Part shown: piece after piece, positions 17,533-25,366 of the stretch
Position numbering within the stretch: the stretch's first letter is position 1
Layout of the letters: each line of letters opens with the position of its first letter
NCBI GenBank assembly: GCA_002309255.1
Contig: DBXI01000076.1
Location: 37,394 to 101,393, forward strand
Source: Bacteroidales bacterium UBA1216
GTDB taxonomy: Bacteria; Bacteroidota; Bacteroidia; Bacteroidales; Paludibacteraceae
DNA length: 64,000 bases
Direction of reading: 5' to 3'
Program-made: the position numbers and the translations under genes
Notes under the pieces: generated by a model
Database searches by the model: none
Told to the model about the DNA's origin: nothing
Seen by the model: only the letters and a program-made list of their open reading frames with translations

Positions 17533-17540
17533 AACCGAAT

Positions 17541-17568
17541 GAGGGTGCGCCGGTCAAAGCGCACCCTC
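17541..17568. terminator. Bidirectional terminator between porZ and the GH53 gene
   Basis: Perfect 10-bp stem, GAGGGTGCGC with GCGCACCCTC, over an 8-base loop in the gap between convergent genes. The plus-strand tail is GTTACATTTATA. Confidence 0.75.
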
Positions 17569-17592
17569 GTTACATTTATACACTATATAGCA

Positions 17593-19365
17593 TCAGCGAA
17601 CCTCTTGTCCTTGAGCGTTATATGTCCGTCCGTCCAGAAGGATAAGCAGTTGTCCGTCGCGAACGATCTTCTGATAGACAGGAAACGATGCATCGCTTGC
17701 CGGTGCAAACTCCGCATCCGTGGGAGTAGTAGCCGGCTTGCGGGAGTTGATCTCACGATACAGTGCGCTTAAGGGGGTGCCCTCATAATCGAACAGCGTT
17801 GTATTGGATATTATGTTGCCATCTTGCCACCAGCGATTGTACGTAGCGTCGTACTTCTCTGCCCAGCACACTTCCGTCCATGAGCCGTTCACCTTCTGAT
17901 CAACGAAGATCGGATCCCAATACATGTATCCGACAATCTTCTTGTCGTTATCAAGTGCATCGTGTAGCGCTTTGATGAATGTTTCCTGACCTGCCTCGGT
18001 TGCCTCGTTGTAGCAACCGTTCAGATGCAACTGCCCTTCGTAGTTGCCGCCGTTCTTTCCGTTAGGCCTATATTGTGTCCATGAGTAGCCTACCTCCATC
18101 AGTATCACAGGCTTGCCGATGTTATCCTCCAGATCTTTTGCCCACTCTAACATACCGGTGGGTGTGCAGTCGCTTGCATTGTGATCTTTTGCCCAGTGAG
18201 GATAATAAGAACCTCCGACGATATCGAACTTGCCACCTGCATCTTTCAAATTCTTAAAGAAATTGCGGCAGATACCTATCTTACCACTATCGCCATAACT
18301 GTGGTGGATGATGATCTGACTATTGGGTGATACCTCCTTCACAGCATCATATGCGCGGTTGAATAAGGCTACGCACTGACTCATATTACTTGTATGTCCG
18401 CCAAAATCCACCTTATTGCCATTTAGGTCGGTGTACAATATACCATAGTTCGTCTCGTTGCCGATAGACACATATTCAGGATAAATCCCCTCTTCCTTGA
18501 GTCGGAGCATGAACGCACGCACGTAGTTCTCTACCGAGTCGCATAGCACGCTGTGGGAGGTCACATCTTTCCATGCGCCCGGAATATATTGCTCCGTAGC
18601 TCCTGCCCAGTAGTCGCTCAGGTAGATCGACAGGCAGATCTGCATGTTGTGGGCCTTGGCGCGCTTGGCAAGATTCAGTATATCGTCTGCGCCGGCGTAA
18701 GGATAACCCGTATCGTCATTATTCGCAAATTTAACTGGAGTACGATAGGTCGTACCACCACTTTTTACAGCTGTACCCGGTGTGTGGTACAAGCGCAGAC
18801 GCGCCAGGTTCAGACCATATGACTCTAAGATGTCAAACACATCACCGGCTGTTCCGTCCTGGTAGCGGAACACTGTCCCCCAATCCTCCATATAGGTAGC
18901 CATCGTCAGGTCGCCGCCCATAAGGAACGATGCGGCTACATGTTCGGGGTCTTCGGGCTCCTCAGTAGGTTCCTCTTCCGGCTCATCGAAACGGATAGTC
19001 ATAGCCGTGGAATTGAACGTTACCTTGTAATCACCCTCCGCTAACGCCAGCCAGCCATTCGCTCCGTCCGCACTGGCCAATTCTACATCTACGCCTGTTG
19101 CAGTGACAGCTGCGTCCTTCCAACCGTACATCTTTGACCAAGAACCATTACGTACACAGAACTTGATTCCTTCTACAGGTATATTGCACGATGGGATAAC
19201 GAACACGTCGTCCGCATCCGTCGTCTTAAACTGTCCTAAATCACCGCTCAGACTCTCCGACCACACATACAGATACCAATCCGCGTTTTCAGCACGTACT
19301 GCCAGTACATTTATCACGGCGCATAGCAAGCCAACAATTACGCCACATAAATACTTGTTCTTCAT
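17593..19365 (-). CDS. Secreted GH53 endo-beta-1,4-galactanase with T9SS-type tail
   Basis: Predicted to cut beta-1,4-galactan side chains of pectin. 590 residues: signal peptide (about 1-25); an N-terminal beta domain (about 28-128, YLYVWSESLSGDLGQF to GDYKVTFNSTAMTIRF) resembling SusE/SusF starch-binding modules; an acidic EEPTEEPEDPE linker; the GH53 barrel (about 145-540) with LMGGDLTMATYMED at its start, the acid/base Glu304 in VSIGNETNYG and the nucleophile Glu424 in ILMEVGYSW. The last 30 residues (KIVRDGQLLILLDGRTYNAQGQEVR in part) look like a short T9SS sorting tail. No SusC/SusD genes are nearby, so it is not in a conventional polysaccharide utilisation locus. It follows the DUF5686 gene by 37 bases. 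Confidence 0.9.
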   Translation of the reverse strand: MKNKYLCGVIVGLLCAVINVLAVRAENADWYLYVWSESLSGDLGQFKTTDADDVFVIPSCNIPVEGIKFCVRNGSWSKMYGWKDAAVTATGVDVELASADGANGWLALAEGDYKVTFNSTAMTIRFDEPEEEPTEEPEDPEHVAASFLMGGDLTMATYMEDWGTVFRYQDGTAGDVFDILESYGLNLARLRLYHTPGTAVKSGGTTYRTPVKFANNDDTGYPYAGADDILNLAKRAKAHNMQICLSIYLSDYWAGATEQYIPGAWKDVTSHSVLCDSVENYVRAFMLRLKEEGIYPEYVSIGNETNYGILYTDLNGNKVDFGGHTSNMSQCVALFNRAYDAVKEVSPNSQIIIHHSYGDSGKIGICRNFFKNLKDAGGKFDIVGGSYYPHWAKDHNASDCTPTGMLEWAKDLEDNIGKPVILMEVGYSWTQYRPNGKNGGNYEGQLHLNGCYNEATEAGQETFIKALHDALDNDKKIVGYMYWDPIFVDQKVNGSWTEVCWAEKYDATYNRWWQDGNIISNTTLFDYEGTPLSALYREINSRKPATTPTDAEFAPASDASFPVYQKIVRDGQLLILLDGRTYNAQGQEVR

Positions 19366-19402
19366 AAGTGTAAATATTTTGGTTATAAAAAAATTCTCCT
19401 TG

Positions 19403-21811
19403 TTATAGCCCCAACCTCACGCATCCGCGTATACCCCATAGCGGTGTGCTCGGGTCGTCTCGATGCGTGAGTCGCCAGATAGAGTACACATCAACCAGTC
19501 GCAGAATGTTGCCTATACCCACTCCCACTTCCACATACGGCACACTGAGCGTCTGCAGCCCTTCGGTGAACGAATGTCCGCTGCCTAATCCGCCGTAGGC
19601 TATCTTGCACTCCACGAGTTCCCTCAGATGCAAGAAGCGCACACCCGGGATCAGATTGAACAGCACACCCTGTCCGTTCCACTCGGCCTGCAGGGTGAGG
19701 TACTTGTCGGTGGCGTATTGGTGGCTGTTCATCAGGGTGAAACGGTAGGTGTCGTATAAGTACGACTGGTTGCCGTCCATGATCTCCAGCAGCGGATAGG
19801 GCACCTTGCCTATCACGATGCCGGCTGAGGCTACATACGTCAGTCTGCCGCCCACATTGAACGACACCTGCTGTCGCACCGTGGCGTTCAGCTTGGCGTA
19901 CATATGGTAGTTATTGTCGCCCACGTAAGCAAAGCTCCCCACCTCTGCACCGATGAATACCGTAGGCTGCTGGCTGTACAAGTGTATCCGCTGCATGTAC
20001 ATATCTACTGCCCGTTCGTGCCAACTCAATCGCACTATGCCTGTCAGGCTGGTGAATCGGAACGGGTCAAATGGGTACGAAGGCTGAGGCACGATGGCGT
20101 TCGTGCGCAGGTCGCGCTCCGAAACATACGACGGATCGAGTCGCCCTACCTTGACGCGGATGGTCGTCTCTATGCCCTCGCGCCAGTCAGCATCATAGTT
20201 CATAAGGATCGCGCGCTCGCGTATGCCTGTGTGACGTGCGGTTGTGTTGTTGTAAGGTAGGCCGTCCAGCAGACTCGGAATGAAGTCCATCTCCCGTGCA
20301 CCGAATCCGTTCTCGCGAGGTAACTTGTCGAACACCGAGGTCTCCGAATAGACGTAGTGATCCTCGTATCGCAGCTGTAACCAGTGCCGACGCTCGGTGG
20401 GCATCAGTATAGCTACTTGTCCCATCCATTTGAACTTCTTGTCGCCCCAGCCGTAGCCGAAGTACCCATCCAGACTCACGTGCTTCCATAGCCTCTCGTT
20501 CGTGTGCAACGGCAGACCGAAGTACAGCCCGTGCGCCTTGTTGCAGTGGAATATGTCGGTGATCTTTCCTATCTCTATTGCCCCGCCGATGGGTATGTAG
20601 CCGCTGGTGGCGATGGTCAGTCCCCATTTAACGACCTTGACAATCGGCAGATCATCTATCCTGTTCATCGCATCCATCGTTGCGGAGTCCGCCACATGGC
20701 TCAGCGACGGCTCATTTACCGCATCGGTGGCAACATATGTAAGCTTGCGCTCCACCACCATACTCGGGAACACATGCGAGGAGTCCGCCTTCACCGCAAA
20801 ATCCAGCGCCATGGTCATCCGCTCCGTCTGCAAGATGTTTTGTTCGTTGAACAGCTGCTTGATGTGCATGCCATGCAAGTAGTTCAGGTTCACCTCTCGC
20901 GGCACCTTGGCTTCCATGCGCCGCAGCGCCCAGGTGCCCGAGTCCACCTCCATCTCGCCGTTGAAGGTGGGGTAGTAACCGTTCTTCGTCCTATAGTGCA
21001 GCAGATAACGCTTGCTCGCCGCCGTGCTGTCGCCACCCGTGCTGTCCGCCAGAAAGTAGTCGTAGTACACTGCACCGCTCTTGGCCAATGGACTGACGAA
21101 CGCTGTCCCGCACAGACTCACGTTGTTGCGGTAGAAGTCCGCATAACTGCCTGTCAGTGACAAGATAGGCTCGTAATCAGTCTCGGTGAGCACGCAGCGG
21201 GTCTGTTGTTGCGTCAGCGGCGACAGGTAGCCTCCACTCAGACGTGTGTTGCCTACCGACAGGTAGAGCGGCAGAAACATAGAACTGTCCTCACGCGTCA
21301 CGATACCTTCCTTCAGGTTCTTCCACAGAAAACGCTCCAGATGCTTGGCGCGTATGTCGGATAGGTAGAGATGCTTGTACTCCTCGTATCGGTCGGTGGC
21401 CTGTCCGCCCAACTGACGGTCGTTCTGCTCGCGGTGGTTGCGCACCTGATCGATGATTGCCATGGCGGCGTTGTCATCAGGTAGCACCTGTATCTCCCTC
21501 AGGCTCTCCACCCTCTCCACCATCGCTACGTCGATACCTGACTGCATGCCTGGCATGATTTCGAACCGCTGCTTGCGGTAGCCCACGGCGGAGATAACGA
21601 GCGTGTGCCGCTCCTCCATGTTCGTGCGGATCATGAACAGCCCCTCATCATTGGTGCTCGCGCCTACCTTGGTGCCCTTCAGTACAACGTTCGCAGCCGG
21701 TATAGGCTCGCCCGTCTCGGCGTTATACACCTCACCGATCACGATCGTCTCCGCCGCCGTCAGCCGACCGATGCTGCAGAGCAAGAGCACTATGTAAGCA
21801 AGGCGTTTCAT
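19403..21811 (-). CDS. DUF5686 family outer-membrane protein with carboxypeptidase-regulatory-like domain
   Basis: 802 residues. Signal peptide (about 1-20), then a CarboxypepD_reg-like beta sandwich (about 22-110: IVIGEVYNAETGEPIPAANVVLKG, LVISAVGYRKQRFEI), as in many TonB-dependent receptors but with no plug domain. The rest alternates aromatic and polar residues in strands and ends with ...GIRGCVRLGL, as expected for an outer-membrane beta-barrel. I recognise the architecture as DUF5686 plus carboxypeptidase-like domain, common in Bacteroidota. Substrate unknown. It overlaps xerD by 4 bases and is therefore translationally linked to it. Confidence 0.85.
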   Translation of the reverse strand: MKRLAYIVLLLCSIGRLTAAETIVIGEVYNAETGEPIPAANVVLKGTKVGASTNDEGLFMIRTNMEERHTLVISAVGYRKQRFEIMPGMQSGIDVAMVERVESLREIQVLPDDNAAMAIIDQVRNHREQNDRQLGGQATDRYEEYKHLYLSDIRAKHLERFLWKNLKEGIVTREDSSMFLPLYLSVGNTRLSGGYLSPLTQQQTRCVLTETDYEPILSLTGSYADFYRNNVSLCGTAFVSPLAKSGAVYYDYFLADSTGGDSTAASKRYLLHYRTKNGYYPTFNGEMEVDSGTWALRRMEAKVPREVNLNYLHGMHIKQLFNEQNILQTERMTMALDFAVKADSSHVFPSMVVERKLTYVATDAVNEPSLSHVADSATMDAMNRIDDLPIVKVVKWGLTIATSGYIPIGGAIEIGKITDIFHCNKAHGLYFGLPLHTNERLWKHVSLDGYFGYGWGDKKFKWMGQVAILMPTERRHWLQLRYEDHYVYSETSVFDKLPRENGFGAREMDFIPSLLDGLPYNNTTARHTGIRERAILMNYDADWREGIETTIRVKVGRLDPSYVSERDLRTNAIVPQPSYPFDPFRFTSLTGIVRLSWHERAVDMYMQRIHLYSQQPTVFIGAEVGSFAYVGDNNYHMYAKLNATVRQQVSFNVGGRLTYVASAGIVIGKVPYPLLEIMDGNQSYLYDTYRFTLMNSHQYATDKYLTLQAEWNGQGVLFNLIPGVRFLHLRELVECKIAYGGLGSGHSFTEGLQTLSVPYVEVGVGIGNILRLVDVYSIWRLTHRDDPSTPLWGIRGCVRLGL

Positions 21812-22692
21812 CTATTAGCCGGATGATATTTGAGTACAGCCTGACGCAGGTCTTGTATGTCGAGATGCGTATAGATCTCTGTTGTTGTGATGCTTTCGTG
21901 CCCGAGCATCTGTTGTATGATCCTCAGATCAGCACCATTCTGCAGCAGATGGGTGGCAAACGAATGCCGCAGCGTGTGGGGTGAGATTGTCTTGCGTATA
22001 CCCGCCTCGGCGGCGAGGCGCTTCACTATGGTGAAGATCATCGCGCGCGTCAGCCCACGGCCGTAGCGGTTAAGGAACGCGTAGTCCTTGTACTCGGGCT
22101 TGATATCTAGCCGCGACCGATCCTCTAGCCAGTAGCCGAACCACTCCGTTGCCACCGGCGAGATAGGCACCAGTCGTTGCTTGCTGCCCTTGCCCTCAAT
22201 CAGCATAAAGCCCTCGTTCAGATAGACGCGGCTCAGCGGCAGCGTCGTCAGCTCAGACACACGCAACCCCGAACCGTATAGCATCTCAATGATCGCGCGG
22301 TTGCGATGACCCTCCGGCGACGACAGATCGATAGCCGCTATCATCTGGTCAATCTCTTCCACAGTCAGTACCTCAGGCAGGTGCTGCTCGCGCTTGGGCA
22401 TCTCGATCAGCTCAGAGGGGTCTTGGTCAATGTAGTTGTGGTAAACCAGAAAACGATAGTAGTTGCGCACGCCCGACAGGATACGTGCCTGCGATCGCAT
22501 GTTATCCACGCCGCTGAGCACCTCCACCACGAACCGGTGCAGATCGTCAGCCGTGGCGTGTATCATATCTAAACCTTTCTTCTCGCAGAACGAGCGGAGC
22601 TTGTCCAGATCTTGCTCGTAGGCCGCCACCGAGTTGGCAGATAGACCTTTCTCCAACTTCAGGTACGTATGATACTCTTTCTCCTTGTTCAT
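21808..22692 (-). CDS. xerD: Site-specific tyrosine recombinase XerD
   Basis: Resolves chromosome dimers at dif with XerC at division. 294 residues: N-terminal SAM-like core-binding domain (LKLEKGLSANSVAAYEQDL) and C-terminal catalytic domain with the first Arg in GSGLRVSELTTL, the Lys segment in GKGSKQRLVP, HTLRHSFATHLL (His and Arg), LGHESITTTEIYTH with the catalytic Tyr. It sits in a stable housekeeping operon with 4-base overlaps on both sides and no mobile-element context, so it is the Xer system rather than an integrase. Confidence 0.95.
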   Translation of the reverse strand: MNKEKEYHTYLKLEKGLSANSVAAYEQDLDKLRSFCEKKGLDMIHATADDLHRFVVEVLSGVDNMRSQARILSGVRNYYRFLVYHNYIDQDPSELIEMPKREQHLPEVLTVEEIDQMIAAIDLSSPEGHRNRAIIEMLYGSGLRVSELTTLPLSRVYLNEGFMLIEGKGSKQRLVPISPVATEWFGYWLEDRSRLDIKPEYKDYAFLNRYGRGLTRAMIFTIVKRLAAEAGIRKTISPHTLRHSFATHLLQNGADLRIIQQMLGHESITTTEIYTHLDIQDLRQAVLKYHPANR

Positions 22693-23267
22693 CGTTCGCG
22701 GTTGATAGTGGGTAGGGTGGTGCGGTAGTGAAATGGGTAGGGGTGTTTCTTGCCTTCCAGCGTTGCTTTGCCGTCTAGCACCAAGGTGTCGCCCACGTAG
22801 GCTACGCTCATCATTGCTTCCGTTATAGGCAGCACGCTGTAGCTCGTCTCGCCCATTAGCAGCACGTAACTGCCGGCGTAACTCCCATCGTAGTTCACGC
22901 CTCGCAAGAAGTGCATCAACTGCGCCGTCGAGTCGCTCGCGTATGTGCCTTCAGGCAGAAAATCAGAGGCTTTTCTCGCCTTTATCGCAGCAGTGGGAAC
23001 GAAGATATCGCTGATGTATAGATTCGTACCTACACCCTCCATCTTGCCGTCCTTGTTCAGACCCAAGCCCTTCGAGTATAGATCTAGACTGACTACATCA
23101 TACGACACTCCCTCTACCTTGTAGAACGCACCGTAGTACTCCAGCCTACCCGAAGTCAGTACGCTATCCAGCGACTGGTACGTGATCGCCGGCTGAGGCT
23201 TGTAGCAACCCGTCAGCACCAACGAAAGCGACAATGCCATGTATATATATATGAATGTACAACGCAT
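22689..23267 (-). CDS. Hypothetical lipoprotein (DUF4827-like size and context)
   Basis: 192 residues from the ATG giving MRCTFIYIYMALSLS; a TTG three codons upstream is possible but less likely. A hydrophobic signal ends in the lipobox LTGC, so the protein is probably a lipoprotein. The mature part has GVSYDVVSLDLYSKGLGL, GVGTNLYISDIFVP and LPEGTYASDS, a beta-rich pattern without recognisable catalytic motifs. It overlaps xerD by ATGA and follows the permease gene. I do not recognise the family with confidence. Confidence 0.7.
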   Translation of the reverse strand: MRCTFIYIYMALSLSLVLTGCYKPQPAITYQSLDSVLTSGRLEYYGAFYKVEGVSYDVVSLDLYSKGLGLNKDGKMEGVGTNLYISDIFVPTAAIKARKASDFLPEGTYASDSTAQLMHFLRGVNYDGSYAGSYVLLMGETSYSVLPITEAMMSVAYVGDTLVLDGKATLEGKKHPYPFHYRTTLPTINRER

Positions 23268-23279
23268 AAATATCAATTG

Positions 23280-24500
23280 TCAATTATCAATTTTCAACTT
23301 TCTCGCGGGTATCCACGCCGCCAATGCTCCGAGCAGCAGCACAGCGGTCAACACGATTAGCACATCCATCGCCTGGACGCTTACGGGGTAGGCCGACAGT
23401 ACGTAGTTCATGCCGTTGCCGAGTTTGAGCAGCCCGAACTGCTGCTGCAGCGCGCACACTGTCACACCAATCACCGCCCCAACCAGCGCGCCGAACGCGC
23501 TGATCAGCCAACCCTCGTACAGGAAGATGCGGCGGATCATCGGCTCGTCGGCACCTAAGGTGTGCAGCAGACGAATATCCTCTTTCTTGTCCAAGATCAG
23601 CATCGATAGCGAGCTGATGATATTAAAGCTGGCTATCAGCAGGATGAACACCAACAACAGTGCTGTCAGCCACTTCTCAATCATCTGTATGCGGTAGAAA
23701 TCCGCCTGTTGCTCATAGCGGTTGAGCACCGTATAGTCCTCGCCCAGCGTGTTTGTGATAGCCTTCTGCACCATCCTTACCGATGCCCCCTCCTTTAATT
23801 TGAGCTCAATTGCCGTGGCTTGCGATTCGCTGTACTCAAATAGCTCGCGCGCCAGCGGCAAGGAGATGAGCATGTACGTGTCGTCGTATTTCGTCTGGTT
23901 AACGGCAAACACACCGGCGATGAACACACTCTTGCTGCGGAAGTTCTCGTCCGGACGCAGCATGTTCACCCGCCCCACGCGCTTGGGGGCGTATATATGC
24001 ACGGGTGATATGAAGTGCGCGCCTATACCTATTGTATTAGCCAGCCCCACACCCATCACACAGCGCTCGAATGCTCCGTCCCACACGGCGTAACTGCCGT
24101 CGATCAGTATGCTGTCGATAGCCGTTAGCGACTGGTAGGTGGTGTCCACACCCTTCAGCAGCGCAGGCACCTGACGACCACGGAACTCTACCAGAGCCGT
24201 CTCTTCAACAGTTGGCGCAACAATCGCAACCTCCGGCATCTCAAACAGAGTTTGTATGCGTGCATCAGCCAGCTCGAGCACCTTACTCGATGCAGGTGTG
24301 ATGCGCAGTTCAGCGTCCAACTGCGAGAACATCTGCTCTACTACCTCGCCAAAACCGTTCATCACACTCAGCACGCAAATCATTGCCGCTGTCACCACTG
24401 CAACAGCCACACTCGATACGCCCGAGATGATGTTGATCGCGTTCTGACGCTTCTTCGCCACCAAGTATCGCCAAGCTATGTGTCCCTCAACCTTGAGCAT
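23280..24500 (-). CDS. FtsX/LolC-LolE-type ABC transporter permease
   Basis: 406 residues: one N-terminal membrane helix (about 20-45), a large periplasmic domain (about 46-265), then three membrane helices (about 275-300, 325-350, 370-395), the topology of MacB/LolCE permeases. ARRYLVAKK-like N-terminus (HIAWRYLVAKKRQNAINII) is typical of LolC/E, which extract lipoproteins from the inner membrane. No ATPase gene (LolD) is adjacent, so the partner must be encoded elsewhere. Its last residues (KLKIDN) and stop are encoded by TTGAAAATTGAT spacer-repeat DNA. It lies 29 bases after rbfA in an arrangement common in Bacteroidota. Confidence 0.88.
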   Translation of the reverse strand: MLKVEGHIAWRYLVAKKRQNAINIISGVSSVAVAVVTAAMICVLSVMNGFGEVVEQMFSQLDAELRITPASSKVLELADARIQTLFEMPEVAIVAPTVEETALVEFRGRQVPALLKGVDTTYQSLTAIDSILIDGSYAVWDGAFERCVMGVGLANTIGIGAHFISPVHIYAPKRVGRVNMLRPDENFRSKSVFIAGVFAVNQTKYDDTYMLISLPLARELFEYSESQATAIELKLKEGASVRMVQKAITNTLGEDYTVLNRYEQQADFYRIQMIEKWLTALLLVFILLIASFNIISSLSMLILDKKEDIRLLHTLGADEPMIRRIFLYEGWLISAFGALVGAVIGVTVCALQQQFGLLKLGNGMNYVLSAYPVSVQAMDVLIVLTAVLLLGALAAWIPARKLKIDN

Positions 24501-24529
24501 TGTAGTCTTAGTTCTTTCAGCGCAGCGAT

Positions 24530-24865
24530 TTATTGCCGCAATAGCTCATCAATATGCTCCATCCGCTGGATCGTCTCGTCGGCAAAGAACCGCAGCTCGG
24601 GGATGATCCTTAGTTGATGGCGCTCCAATGTGCCTAACTGACCGCGGATAGCACCCGTGTCAGCTGTGATCTTGTGCATCACATCCTGCTCCTTGTTGTC
24701 AGGGAAGATACTCAAGTAGATGTTCGCTACACTCAGGTCGGGCGACACGCGCACCTCGCTCACCGAAATCAGCACACCGCCAAACTGGCGAGCATACCTG
24801 AGGAAGATATCACTCAGGTCTTTCTGTATCAGACGCGCAATCTTGTGTTGTCTTGTTGATTCCAT
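24530..24865 (-). CDS. rbfA: Ribosome-binding factor A
   Basis: Small KH-domain protein that matures the 30S subunit and 16S rRNA 5' end. 111 residues: N-terminal TRQHKIARLIQKDLSDIFL, core VSPDLSVANIYLSIFP, and LRIIPELRFFADETIQRMEHIDELL at the C-terminus, all characteristic of RbfA. It heads the minus-strand run rbfA, permease, lipoprotein, xerD, DUF5686, GH53. No clear TAnnTTTG box was found directly upstream, so read-through from rpmH is possible. Confidence 0.95.
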   Translation of the reverse strand: MESTRQHKIARLIQKDLSDIFLRYARQFGGVLISVSEVRVSPDLSVANIYLSIFPDNKEQDVMHKITADTGAIRGQLGTLERHQLRIIPELRFFADETIQRMEHIDELLRQ

Positions 24866-24926
24866 ATATCCTTATATCTTTTATCTTTGTTCTTTGCTCC
24901 TATAGTCTGTTATTATATCGCAAAGT

Positions 24927-24952
24927 GGGAAAAGAGACTAAACCCTTTTCCC
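24927..24952. terminator. Possible hairpin terminator/attenuator between rpmH and rbfA
   Basis: GGGAAAAG pairs with CTTTTCCC (8 bp, 10-base loop). The downstream side on the minus strand is not T-rich, so it may only weaken read-through from rpmH into rbfA. Next to it, 24965-24998 is a GTTAATT-type short repeat that abuts the rpmH stop codon. Confidence 0.35.
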
Positions 24953-24995
24953 TATTTCCTTTATCGAATATTAACTGTTAATTGTTAACCGTTAA

Positions 24996-25154
24996 TTATT
25001 TCTTGTGACGTCCTTCGTCGGCTACAGTCAGTTTCTTTCTGCCTTTAGCACGGCGAGCAGCCAGCACGCGGCGACCATTAGCGGTTGCCATTCTCTCTAA
25101 AAAGCCGTGTTTGTTACGACGCTTACGTTGCGAAGGTTGAAATGTACGTTTCAT
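24996..25154 (-). CDS. rpmH: 50S ribosomal protein L34
   Basis: A 52-residue basic protein. The translation opens [17 protein letters not shown], the hallmark of bacterial L34, continues with a central [21 protein letters not shown] and ends GRHKK. Spacing from its promoter (25232-25263) gives a leader of about 70 bases. The expected partner rnpA is not adjacent; its neighbours are rbfA downstream and a VWA protein gene upstream. Confidence 0.97.
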   Translation of the reverse strand: MKRTFQPSQRKRRNKHGFLERMATANGRRVLAARRAKGRKKLTVADEGRHKK

Positions 25155-25231
25155 TGTCTTATCTCTTTAATTCTGTTAGTATGATCACTGCTTTTCCCAC
25201 ACGATTCTTACGGCGCGCGGAAAACGGGTTG

Positions 25232-25263
25232 CAAAGGTACGACTTTTTTTTTATATATGCAAA
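25232..25263 (-). promoter_or_regulatory. Bacteroidota-type promoter of rpmH
   Basis: Minus-strand TTTG (25260-25263), 20 bases, then TACCTTTG (25232-25239). Spacing and both boxes match those at 9145-9176. Confidence 0.85.
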
Positions 25264-25366
25264 TTTTTTGTGCAGTTTTTTCAAAAAAGTTGATTTTCAT
25301 AGTGCTAATCGCCCACACAATGTGACAAAATAGGTGTAATTTCCGATCTGGGAGGTGTTTATCCGT

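Noticed and set aside
21808..22692. Integrase of a mobile element
   Set aside because: It has the length and motifs of XerD and lies with 4-base overlaps in a housekeeping operon; no att sites, relaxase or cargo genes are near.
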